A stretch of 49,012 nt of DNA from Cochliopodium minus. Taxonomy: Eukaryota > Discosea > Himatismenida > Cochliopodiidae. Below are positions 10,154-20,106 of the stretch, in pieces. Location of the stretch: contig JAMYWO010000084.1 in NCBI GenBank assembly GCA_024220525.1, positions 80,958 to 129,969 of the forward strand, given 5' to 3'. A program made the translations under genes and the position numbers. The notes under the pieces were generated by a model that made no database searches, was not told the origin of the DNA, and saw only the letters and a program-made list of their open reading frames with translations. Position 1 is the stretch's first letter, and the number at the start of each line of letters is the position of its first letter.

Positions 10154-11834
10154 TCACAATTTTGAAATATTTTTTTGTGAGGGATTTTTGGTGAGAGTTT
10201 GTTTGTCATCGTATTCCCAGTGTTTATGTGGGATGGCATAGTTGATGTACCATTTGATGGTTCTTTTCAAACCTTCTTCAAAAGAAGTATTAGGTTTCCA
10301 TCCAAGTTCTAAATGTTAAAAAAAAACAAATAAAATAAAATAATAAAATTAGAACAAAATAAAAATAAGAATAAAATAAAATAAGAAAAAAAATGAACCT
10401 TTTAGTGATTTTTGGTTAACTATATATCTTGAATCATGAAATTTTCTATCTTCAACAAATTTGATAAAATTTTCGACATTTTGATTGGGTTTTATGGTTT
10501 TGATAAGCAAAGTGGCCATTTGCAATGCAGTGAATTCTTCATCAGTCCCCATCTCATAAATCTTTCCCACTTCCCCTTTATTCATGATCAAAAAATAAGC
10601 TTCACAAGCGTCCTTTACATACAAATACTTTCTCTTTGCTTGTCCTGAATAAAATGAAATACAAAAAAAGAAGGTAAAAAAAATTTATTAAAAAAATAAA
10701 ATGAAAAATAAAAATAAATAAAAAAAGAAAAATTATTCACTACAAATTAATCTAAAAATTTTTTTGTTGATACCTTTTCCATAAACAGGAACTTTTTCAC
10801 CCTTGTTCAACAAATAAACAAATTTGGGGATGATTTTTTCCCAATACTGATTTTCTCCATAGACATTGTTAGATCGGGTGATAATGAGGGGAATTTTGAA
10901 GCTTTTGTGATAAGCCTTACAAATTAGTTCGACAGATGCCTTTGTAGCAGAATATGGGTTGGTAGGATTATAAATGCCATGTTTCAAAACTTTTTTTTCT
11001 GTTTTTTCGTCGGAGATCTCTCCATATACTTCATCCGTGCTTACCAAAATGAATTTCTTCAATTTTGAATATTTTTTACAGCCTTTTTATGAGAAGAATT
11101 TAATTTTTCAAATTTATTTTCAAATTTATTTTTAACAAAAAATCTTATTTTATTTTAAATAAATATTAAGTTTATTTTATTTTATGTTTATTTTATTTTA
11201 TTTTTATTTCTTCTGTCTATCCAAAAAATTTAAGTAATATTTTTTTGTGATTACTTTGAAAGAAATTTTGTTACTTTTAATTTTAAAACTAAAATAAGAA
11301 AAATAGTATTTTAAAGTAAAAAATATCAAAGGAGTTTTTTAGACAAAAGTGGACATTCAAATTTTTTTTTTTGAAGATAAAATAATAAAATAATTTTCTT
11401 ACTTTCTAACAAAATGAGGGTGGACTTTATATTATCTTCAACAAACAAGATTGAATTCAAAAAGGATTGATCGACATGTGTCTGCGATGCGAAATGGTAG
11501 ACAATCTCGATCGAATGTTTCTCAAGGATCTCCCCCACCAATTCAGAATTGCTTATATCTGATTGATAGAAGATATAATTGTGCAGATGGGGATTTACCT
11601 TGATCACATCCTCCTCGTAATCATATTTTTTGGTGATATTCTTTATATTCGATGAATAATTCATCTTGTCTATATTCACCACCAAATGATCTCCTCTTTC
11701 CAGGAGATATTGAATGAAATTGCTTCCTATGAAGCCACATCCCCTTTTCAAAAAAAAATATTTTTTTTTTAATTTTTCTTTGTGAATAGAAAGGGAGAAG
11801 TTTACCCTGTCACCAATATCCTCTTTTTATCCAT
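10154..11834 (-). CDS. dTDP-glucose 4,6-dehydratase (RmlB/TGDS family), complete
   Basis: Five exons, 11834-11806, 11743-11403, 11082-10774, 10644-10399 and 10308-10154, sum to 1080 bases and 359 residues in one frame. It is a short-chain dehydrogenase of the extended NDP-sugar family. The N-terminus has the Rossmann motif VTGGCGFIGSN. DKMNYSSN and YHFASQTHVDQSF follow. The catalytic STDEVYGE contains the Thr-Asp-Glu of 4,6-dehydratases, and YSATKASVE carries the catalytic Tyr and Lys. It converts dTDP-glucose (or UDP-glucose) to the 4-keto-6-deoxy sugar, the first step to rhamnose-type sugars. The short first exon splits the nucleotide-binding loop. The length matches the family. Confidence 0.93.
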
Positions 11835-12137
11835 TCTATCCAACTGAATTATGAATGATTTCAATATTTTTTTTTATTATTTGCCACATTAAATTAAAAT
11901 TTGATAAATTGTTTGATTCTCTTCCATTCTAGTTCAGTATACCTTTGAATCAGAAGTTGGTACAAAGATTTAGTACATGCGAAGATTACACGGTGATTTT
12001 TATGAATTATTTCTTATCAAAAAAAAGGATTTAAAATGTTTGAGGGAGAGATTAGAGATCTATTCTAGTTCCATTATTATATTCCTCTTTAAAAAAATCT
12101 GCAAATTTTCTTCATTTTAAATTTTCAAATAAAAAAA
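11835..12137. promoter_or_regulatory. Divergent intergenic spacer between dehydratase and myosin genes
   Basis: About 300 bases separate two start codons facing away from each other. It is AT-rich with a less biased core at about 11920-12080. Both promoters must lie here, but I see no defined motif. Confidence 0.4.
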
Positions 12138-13264
12138 ATGTTGGAAATTTCTTCAAAGGAGACCAATGATCAAGAAAAGATTGATGATTTGACACTTCTC
12201 AAAGATGTAGAGTTAAATAATGAATCAATTCTCAAAATATTGAAAACAAGATATGAAAAAGATCTCATCTATACCAAAGCGGGAGAATCTTTGGTTGTGA
12301 TCAATCCAAATAAAATGATAGATATAAAGAATGAAGAGTTAATAACAGGTTATCAACAAAAATTAAACAAGCAACCTCATGTTTATATGATTTCCGAACA
12401 AACATACCATAATTTATTGAATGATGAAATGAATCAAACAATAATTATAACAGGGGAATCGGGATCTGGAAAAACAGGTGAAAAAAAATCAAAAGAAAAA
12501 TTCATCTGTTTCAAACTGAAAATTAAAATTGAATTGTAATTAATTAATATTACAGAATCCCAAAGGAAAGTGATTCAATATCTTTCTAAAATTTATGGAA
12601 GCAAAGTTAAAGAAATAGAGAGAAAAATAGAAAAAGCAGATATTTTATTGGAGAGCTTCGGAAACGCAAAAACAAAAAGAAATGACAATTCCTCAAGGTT
12701 CAATAAGTTTATTTGTCTCCAATTTTATGAAGGAATTTTAGTAGGAGCTAAATTTCATACTTTTATGTTGGAAAAAAGTAGGGTAGTCTCAAAGTTCAAT
12801 AGCGAAAGAAACTTTCACATTTTTTACCAATTATTTGCGGGTAAAATAAATTTAGAAATATTTCAAACTTATTTACTATTAAAATTTTAAATAAAAAAAA
12901 AATTTTTTTAAAAATTATTTTAGAGAAGGGATTTAAAGAAGAAAAACTTCTTTCAAAGGTGGAGGATTACGATATTTTAAACAGAGATTCCGTCAAGTTC
13001 AACACAATTAAGCAAAAACGCGATTACAATAAAACTATTGAAGCAATGAATACATTGGGAATAACTACTGAAGAACAAAGAGGAATTTTCAAAGTTTTGT
13101 GTGGTATACTGAATCTTTCCAATATTGAATTCGAGGCGGAAAGCGGAGGTGAAGGTTGCAATGTGAAAAATCCAGAAAAGTTTCTAACCAAAGCAGCAGA
13201 ACTTTTAGGTGTTAACGTAGAAAAATTGAGAAATTCAATAATTCATCCAATTATAACAGATTAA
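12138..13264 (+). CDS. Myosin motor fragment, 321 residues, stops after about half a motor domain
   Basis: Exons 12138-12477, 12556-12840 and 12924-13264 join in phase with a TAA stop. The order is that of a myosin head: a start region with TKAGESLVVINPNK, the P-loop GESGSGKTE, LLESFGNAKTKRNDNSSRF (switch I; family NxNSSRFGK), LLEKSRVV-like LEKSRVVSKFNSERNFHIFY, then TLGITTEEQRGIFKVLCGIL and the HF-helix region. It ends at NSIIHPIITD. Switch II (DISGFE), the actin-binding cleft, SH1 helix, converter and neck are absent. No GT donor follows the last codons; a (TAAAAAA)n run does. It could be a real minimal ATP-binding fragment, a pseudogene, or a gene cut by assembly. Confidence 0.85.
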
Positions 13265-13330
13265 AAAATAAAAAAATAAAAAAATAAAATAAAAAAATTT
13301 TATTCAATTTTTGTTTTTGTTTTTTTTGGG

Positions 13331-14316
13331 TTAGTTTTTCATCCATTTTTCGATATCAGAAACAGTTCTCGGAGCAGTGGACAAAAAGCGATAAGAAGTG
13401 TTGGTGATCAAAAGGACATCTTCTATTCTCACACCTCCCAAACTCAAAAATTGGTTCATTCTATCAACATTTATAAACGAAGTGAGCGTATCATTTTTCA
13501 ATAAGTTTTGTTCAATAACAACTTCAAATTTAAAAAAAAAAATTTATTTCTATTTTGATATTTTTTTTGATTTTTTAAAATTTTTTTTTTACCTCTAAAA
13601 ATTTTTCAAAATTTTATTTTTTTATCAAAAAAAAAAATTTAAATTTAACAAACCTGTTAAAATAAATTCCCGGCTCAATAGTGATCACCATTCCTTCTCT
13701 CAAAACAGATGGTGAAGAATATGTATCTTTTCAAATAAAAATTAATATTAAAGTGGATAGAACAAAGATGGACAACAAAATTTTTACCATGAACATCCAA
13801 ACTGAAAAAAATGAAATTAAAAAAATATTTTTGAAAATTTGAAAGAGCAAAAGAAAAATAAGCCAACCCAACCAAGTGACCTAATGTGTTTTGAAAAATT
13901 AAAATTAAATAAAAAAAAATCCCAAAAAAGAATTTAATAAGAGGAGTAAAAATTAATAAATTTAAAATTAAATATAATAAAAAATGTTAAAAATGAAATT
14001 TAATAAAATAATGAAAAATTAAAAAAAAATAAATAAATGTCAAATAAAACAAATTTTTAAAATTTTTTACCTCTGGAAAATTTTCAAAAACTTTTTTAAA
14101 AAAAAAAATAAATTTTTCTTGTTTTTTTTTACAATCCGTGCAAATAAAAAATTCTCATGAGAATGTTTGTATATTGAGGACTTTCACGCAAAGAAGGTTT
14201 GAAAATATCCAAAGAGTAAAGCTCGTCTACAATAAGACTGTTGGCATAAGAGCTCAAATTGTTCCAAGTTAAGCCAGGTTGTAAAATATCGATCGATTTT
14301 TGTTGTACATTTAAAA
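13331..14316 (-). CDS. M24 metallopeptidase (Xaa-Pro dipeptidase/aminopeptidase P type), 5' half missing
   Basis: Cleaves X-Pro bonds with two metal ions. Pieces on the minus strand: 14316 to about 14135 (LQPGLTW, up to the metal ligand in LHG), 13880-13868 (13 nt, HLVG), 13801-13788 (14 nt, LDVHD), about 13727-13657 (LREGMVITIEPGIYFN, with the metal-ligand Glu) and about 13530-13331 (GGVRIEDVLLIT, second Glu ligand, then APRTVSDIEKW). The two Asp metal ligands and the N-terminal domain would lie upstream but are absent. The sequence there is an AT tract leading into a DOCK gene, whose intron phase does not match. Two of the joins need an extra AG dinucleotide (see findings). Confidence 0.8.
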
Positions 14317-14334
14317 CTTTTAACAAAAATTTAT

Positions 14335-14520
14335 TTAAAAAAAATAAAAAAATAAAAAAAATAAAATAAAAAATAAAAAATAAAAAACAAAAAACAAAAA
14401 AAAAACATTTGAAATTTGAAACAAAAAATTTGAAATAAAAAATAAAAAATAAAAAATAAAAAATAAAAAATAAAAAATTTGAAATAAAAAATTTGAAATA
14501 AAAAATAAAAAGAAAAGAAG
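14335..14520. repeat. Low-complexity tract (AAAAAT)n with TTTGAAATAAAAAA units
   Basis: Built of AAAAAT hexamers plus copies of TTTGAAATAAAAAA (for example 14459-14505). The same mixed unit ends the window at about 48960-49012. It separates two genes each missing a half: the DOCK 3' half and the M24 5' half. Confidence 0.85.
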
Positions 14521-14529
14521 GGGGATTAC

Positions 14530-17500
14530 AGTTAAAGGATCAATGACTTTGATACGAAGATCACCAAAGTTGTTTAAGACGAGAGCACGTTTGGTGGAAG
14601 AAAAAGATTCAAGAGCGAGAACATCAGTAGAAATGAAATTGAGACAAAGAGCCAAGTAATCTTTGGAAAGAGTCATTTCTTTGGGATTATTGGGAGAACA
14701 GTAAGAAGGAAAATAATTTCCTAATTGAAGAAATTGACCAATAGTATCAAATTGAAACATCAACAATGCCCACCAGGTACTGTCATAGATAGGAGATTGA
14801 ATGACAGACAATAAGAGATGAAGAAGAGAAGATAAAAAAGGAAGATGAGAACGAAGGGGAAGAAGAGAATACTGAATGTAGGTGTTTATGTTTTCATATC
14901 CTACCAAAAACAACATTCCCAACAATATCGTCACTATCAACTCTTTCTTTTGAGGAGAGGTGGTGGGAAGAGAAAAAGAAGAGGAAAGGTAAGGAAGAAG
15001 AGAAAGAATAGAGGTAGGAATGTTATAGTTTTTAGTTTGAAAAGAATGGAGGATGTCAGTAATCAAATTTAAAATTAAATCTACTTGGTTTTCTTCTCCT
15101 TTTTCAAAATACTTTTGAAAATTTTCAACAAGAGTAGTGATAAAAAGTTGACGAGAACCTTCAGAATCTAAAAGAATAGAAGAAAGAAGAGTATCCATCA
15201 ACTTTAATTTATCAGTGACGAGAACATGAGACTTGGTAGAAGTATCATGAAAAGGAAGAGAATTTAAGAGTTGACAAGTGATTTGAGTGAGTTTATCAAT
15301 ACCAAATATAATTTCCAATTGTTCAAACCATAAAGGAAATATTTTAAAGATCGTACCTTGTATAGCCAATAAATTGTTGGGATCATCTTTGGAAAGAAGA
15401 GAATTGAGAGAAAGAAAAAAGAGAGAAAGACCTTCTTGTAAATCTTGTTTATTGTTGCCACTACTGCTTTCTTCAAATAATTTTTTAGAACGAGACATGA
15501 ATTTAAAGATGTAATTGAGAGATTTTAAAGAAGCAAGAACATTTTTAGTACCACTCCCTTCTTTCAAACAATTTACAAGACATTTACCAAGAATGATATG
15601 TGCATTTTTATTTTTGTATTGAGTATTGATGTAGTTGTCTAAAAGAGGTTCAAATTTGGTAAACTTGCTACTTCTTGAATCTGTCAATAATCCTACTATT
15701 TTGGTAAGTGCTTCAAACACCATTTCAGAGAGGTCTTCTTGTGCTTCCAAGATTTGAAATAAAGAGTTGAAAGTTTCTTCTAAAAACTTTATTATTTCAA
15801 ATGCGTCTACATAGGTGAATCTACTCAGTATTTCTTTCACTCTGTTTGGATATTCTTTCCAATGCAACAGTTGAAGCATAGAGATATTTTGCGTGAGACC
15901 AGTAGAACAAAGTTTTATGTTTATTTGAATCTTTTCTTCTTTTTTAATTTGAATTTTGGAAGAAGGATTCATCATGCTTGCTTTCGTCGCATTTTTGGTA
16001 GGCTTGAAAAGATCAACAAGGTGTTTCCCATCATTCAGAACGGTCCCATCCGTTTTGGTTAGTTTTAAAAAAGCGTGTGCATATTCTGCCGTTTTACCAC
16101 TTTTACATTCAAGAATGGTGAGGTACAAATACATTTTCGAACATTGTTTTGCATCAATGTTTATCCTTATTCTTTCTCCCCATTTTGGATTGTTTCCTAC
16201 TTTGTGAGTCACCCATGATACGTATTCTGCTTTTTTTGATTTGTTCTTATCTACATAATGCGTGATGCAATTATCCACCACGGTTCCATCCTCCAACAAA
16301 ACTTGCATATGTATCTCCAATGATTTCTCACTGCTCAATTGTGCACTATTCAACTCTACAAACAACTCATTTCTTGTTTCTCCTGGTATCATATTCTCTG
16401 GAAATCCCCATCTCAATGTTTCTGGATAATTTTTTATTGTATTCCAGATCTCTTCATTCTTCAATTCTGAATAATATCCCTTTATTATAGATGTTGAAAC
16501 ATGAACTCCTTTATTAGCAGTTTCAAAAAAAAAAAAAGTTTAGAACTTGTGAAATAGAAAAGATCATCAATAAAATATATTTTTTTTTACCTTGAGATAG
16601 AGGAACCTTTTGAATTTCAGTTCTATTTTCAATGATGGCTTTGTGTATATCAAAAAAGGAGGACATATTCTTATCAGAGAAGCAATAAAGATCCATCACA
16701 GCATCCTTTGGTTTGTCTTGCAATAAATCTTTTGTTAATTTCAACACTGCACCTGCAAAGGGTCTTCTGAAAGGAGTTTTGGAAGGTTTTCCTTTTTCCA
16801 AATTCATTTTTCCTTTTCTAATAATATTACAAACAAGGTAAAGATCAGAATTTCCAATTTCCTGTTCGGAGAGATCCAAGAAGAGGGTGTACATATTATT
16901 GATATATTCATGATCATCTGGCATTCCTGATTGATTCAATTGAACAACGAAATTCTCACTCAAAAAACCATTATTCTGTCCATTTGTGTTATTGTAAATT
17001 GAAAACACTAATTCCATTGGTTCTCCCACTTTTACAATTGCCGTTTTCATCAATAAAAGGATATTCGTTCTTTCTATCACTTGTTTCTTGACTTCCATTT
17101 CCATTTCAGATTTAGAATTGGAAATTGTTTTCGAAGCTAATTTTTTGGGTCTCAATGATGTTCCATTTTCATTTCCAGACATTTTTTTATGTTCGAAATA
17201 AAGATCAAAAATTCTTGTATTTTTGCTTGTCATCACTTTAATCACAAAAAATGATTAAATATGAAATCAATGATTAATCTTTGAACATAATACCTCCTTG
17301 TTCATTTCTTACAAGTGTATCCAATTTCAATGCCCTTCTCCCTTGTTCAATCTTTTCAATAACTTTGGTTTTTAATAAATTTCTAACTTCCTGAGAAAGA
17401 TTTGTATCAATTATTCTAATAGGAAATGAGATCAAAAATATTTGTATACTTATAATAAATTAATACCTATTATAATATCCTTCTTGTAAAGTTGATATTC

Positions 17501-17932
17501 TGTCTTTTATTGTTTGAAATTCTTTTATTTTTCTCTCAGAGTGAAAAGAGATTAATAATTGAGCCCATTCTTTTAAAGTATCCAATAATTCATTCATTAC
17601 TCTATCTTGTGGTTTATTTTTTGATTTTTTTTCAATATGAACATAGGAACAAGGAAAAATTCCTCTTGCTCCAGTGCTTGTTATAGTACCTTAATAAAAT
17701 TTTTGTTCATCAATATATTAAATTTATTTTATTACTCATTCATAATTTTTACCTTTGAACCAATCATTGCATCTTTCTTCTATTTTCAATCTTTGTCCAG
17801 GATATATTGAAACCTCATATTTTCCTGTAGCCTTAAACACATGAATGGCTTTCAAAAGAAATTAAAATTTGATCTAATAATTAAATTAATGATTAAACCT
17901 ATTCCAAATGCATCAAATACTTCCCAAGACAT
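14530..17932 (-). CDS. DOCK-family Rho GTPase exchange factor, 5' half (SH3 plus DHR-1)
   Basis: Exons start with MSWEVFDAFGIG (17932-17899). An SH3 domain follows over exons at about 17850-17755 and 17689-17467 (EVSIYPGQRLKIEERCNDW, ARGIFPCSYVHIEKK), then exons at about 17415-17293, 17240-16591 and 16490-14530. The region with LFLDLSEQ, LYLVCNIIRKGKM and FRRPFAGAVLKL, and the C2-like DHR-1 with PENMIPGETRNELFVEL and MYLYLTILECKSGKTAEYAHA, follow DOCK1/DOCK2 order. The last exon ends FGDLRIKVIDPLT, then GTAATC. DHR-2, the catalytic exchange domain, is not downstream. A DHR-2-encoding half lies at 46728-48800. SH3-containing DOCKs act with ELMO on Rac. The start codon is 97 bases from a divergent gene. 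Confidence 0.9.
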
Positions 17933-18029
17933 TCCTTTTTTTTATTTGATTGAGGAAAAATATTTTTTTATTATTTTTTAATTTATTGAATAATTTAAAT
18001 CAAAAAAAAAAAAGATCATTCAAAATAGT
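17933..18029. promoter_or_regulatory. Compact divergent promoter between DOCK and rRNA methyltransferase genes
   Basis: Only 97 bases, almost all A/T, separate the two start codons. Both core promoters must fit here or overlap the 5' exons. No specific motif is recognisable. Confidence 0.5.
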
Positions 18030-19555
18030 ATGTTATTTTTGGATAAAAATCTCAATCAGATTCTCAAAAATAAGAATATTTGGAGATTACCCATTAATTC
18101 TATTAATAAATATCAAAATGGGATAAATCATTTTGTTGATAATCAAGATAAAAATTTGTTTGGTAACTTGCTCATTGATAAATCACTCAAATGCATTCAT
18201 GTCATTAATTATGAATCAAATAGAATTGATGATAAATATATTTCCTCAAAAATAATGGATTCAATCAAATTAAGGAACAAATGGTCTTCAGAAGGAACAT
18301 TATCAATGACAGATAAAGATGCATTTAGATGTTTTAATTCAACCTATGATGGGATACCAGGGATTACGATTGATGTATTTGGGAAAAATGCAATGATTCA
18401 TTTATATTCAAAATATTGGGCAGAATATTTGAAAGTAATGAGTGAAACATTAATTTCTAATCCAACAAAAAGAATTTCCACAGTTTATCTTTCTGATCAT
18501 ATCAGATATTTAGAAAATGAGAAAATACCAAAAGAATTTGAAAGGAAAATACCAAAGAGTAATCCAAAGAGTTTTTATTTTGATGGAGAAAAATTAGAGA
18601 GAGAAACAATAATAGTGAGGGAGAGAAATTTGAATTTTTATATTAAACTTAACAAAGGAATGGCTTGTGGTTTATACTTGGATCAAAGAGAAAATAGAAA
18701 TAAACTTTCACAGCTCGTTAAAGCACTTTCTTCTCAATTGGGAGAGAAAAAAGGGAAAATTAAACTTCTAAATTGCTTTTCTTTTACCTGTTCTTTCAGT
18801 TTGACCGCAGCAATGGAGGGAGCAGAAACAGTAAACATTGATCTTTCCAATGCAACATTGGAAAGGGGTATGGAAAACTATGTTTTAAACAATTTTGAAG
18901 AAAAAACACTTTTAAAAAATTTAACTCCCACTCCTTTTTCTTCTCATCTTTTTTTAAACAGTGATGTTTTAAAAAGATTAACAAGTTTTGAAAAAGAAAG
19001 GAAATCTTTTCATTTTTTAATATTGGATCCTCCCACTCTTTCTCATGTTCACTCTAAAAACTCCAACTACTCTACACAACATATTTTCTCTGTAGAAAAG
19101 GACTATGCCAAATTGATTCGCCATTCCGCTCCTCTCATTCAACCTGGTGGTTATCTCATTGCTTTTGTCAATTCTCATTCTATTTCTCAGCAATCTCTCC
19201 TTCAGTTTTGTAACGATGGTTTCGAACTAGCCAAATCTGAGTTAAAAGAAGAATTTCAAAATAGAATTTTCTTATCTAAGAGAAAGAAACTAAGAAAAAT
19301 GAGTAAATTTTTTTTTTTTTCCTGGAAATTTTTTATTTTTTTTAAACAGATGTCAGCCCAAACAAAAGAACAAAAATTTTGGAAAAGATAGATTTTAAAT
19401 TGGAAAAAGAAGATATGGACAAAATATTCAATTTTCAAATGATCGATTTCTGGTCTCAATCTGTTGATTTTCCATTCAAAGAAACTGATACACATTCTAA
19501 TTATTTGAAGGGATTTGTTTTTAAAAGATTGCCTTTTGATAAAAAATATTTATAA
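18030..19555 (+). CDS. RlmI-like class I SAM-dependent rRNA methyltransferase
   Basis: Two exons, 18030-19302 and 19350-19555, give 492 residues. The middle has the family motif GLYLDQRENR (around residue 213), then the SAM-binding core NCFSFTCSFSLTAAMEGAE with NIDLSNATLERG, and the catalytic-loop-like ILDPPTLS. These are the marks of the RlmI/PUA-type m5C methyltransferases (family COG1092), which modify large-subunit rRNA. The long N-terminal part contains YDGIPGITIDVFG, typical of the EEHEA/PUA-linked segment. The C-terminal exon, ending DKKYL, has no known motif. Probably organellar or acquired from bacteria; localisation cannot be read from the sequence. Confidence 0.85.
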
Positions 19556-20106
19556 ATATAAATTAATTCAGAAATTTAACTTTCTGTATCTTTTGAAATA
19601 AATTTTTCATACTGTCCAATTGTCGAATCCAGCCGAAAATTGACTCAACTTTTTTCCATTTAAACTAGTTAATTGAGTTAAAATAAGAATTGAAAGAAAA
19701 AAACTTATTTTTATCAGGAATCAGAAACAGCGCTGAGTGGTTTGAGAGTTTACATTGGTTTGACAACTTTTAGTAAAATACTAAGATTTTGACAAAAAGA
19801 AGACATCATGAAATCTTTCCGTAAGTTACTTGAAACAAGAAAAATACAAAATTTTCATTCTTTTTCCAATAGTTTGATTATTTTTTTTGTAAACAAAATT
19901 TTTTTTCGTAAACTACTTTTTTTTCGATTACTTCTTTTCACAACTTGTTTTTTCTTTTCCAAACCAAAATGAACANAAAATAAAAAATAAAAAATAAAAA
20001 ATAAAAAATAAAAAATAAAAAATAAAAAATAAATAATAAAAAATAAAAAATAATAAATAAAGAAATAAATAAACAATAAATAAAAAATAAATTAGTTTTA
20101 TTTTAC
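19556..20106. other. Gene-poor stretch with N join and (AAAAAT)n tract
   Basis: 19556-19900 has mixed composition with no convincing frame; a short start, ATGAAATCTTTCCGTAAG, at about 19809 looks like an exon followed by a donor but leads nowhere. 19976 is an N. 19977-20060 is an (AAAAAT)n array. The OSBP gene is cut here. Confidence 0.5.
19976..19976. other. Single N at the truncated 3' side of the OSBP gene
   Basis: The N stands at the edge of an (AAAAAT)n array. To its right an OSBP gene runs towards it and loses its C-terminal exons. To its left is unrelated sequence. Probably an assembly join. Confidence 0.55.

Noticed and set aside
14316-17932. A DOCK-M24 peptidase fusion gene
   Set aside because: The DOCK exon ends in phase 0 and the peptidase exon needs phase 1; each gene lacks its expected half and a simple repeat stands between, so a mis-join is more likely.
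19977-20060. (AAAAAT)n array as a CRISPR-like or telomeric repeat
   Set aside because: Units are perfect hexamers without spacers; the same simple repeat occurs in many introns here and no telomere-like GC-containing unit is present.
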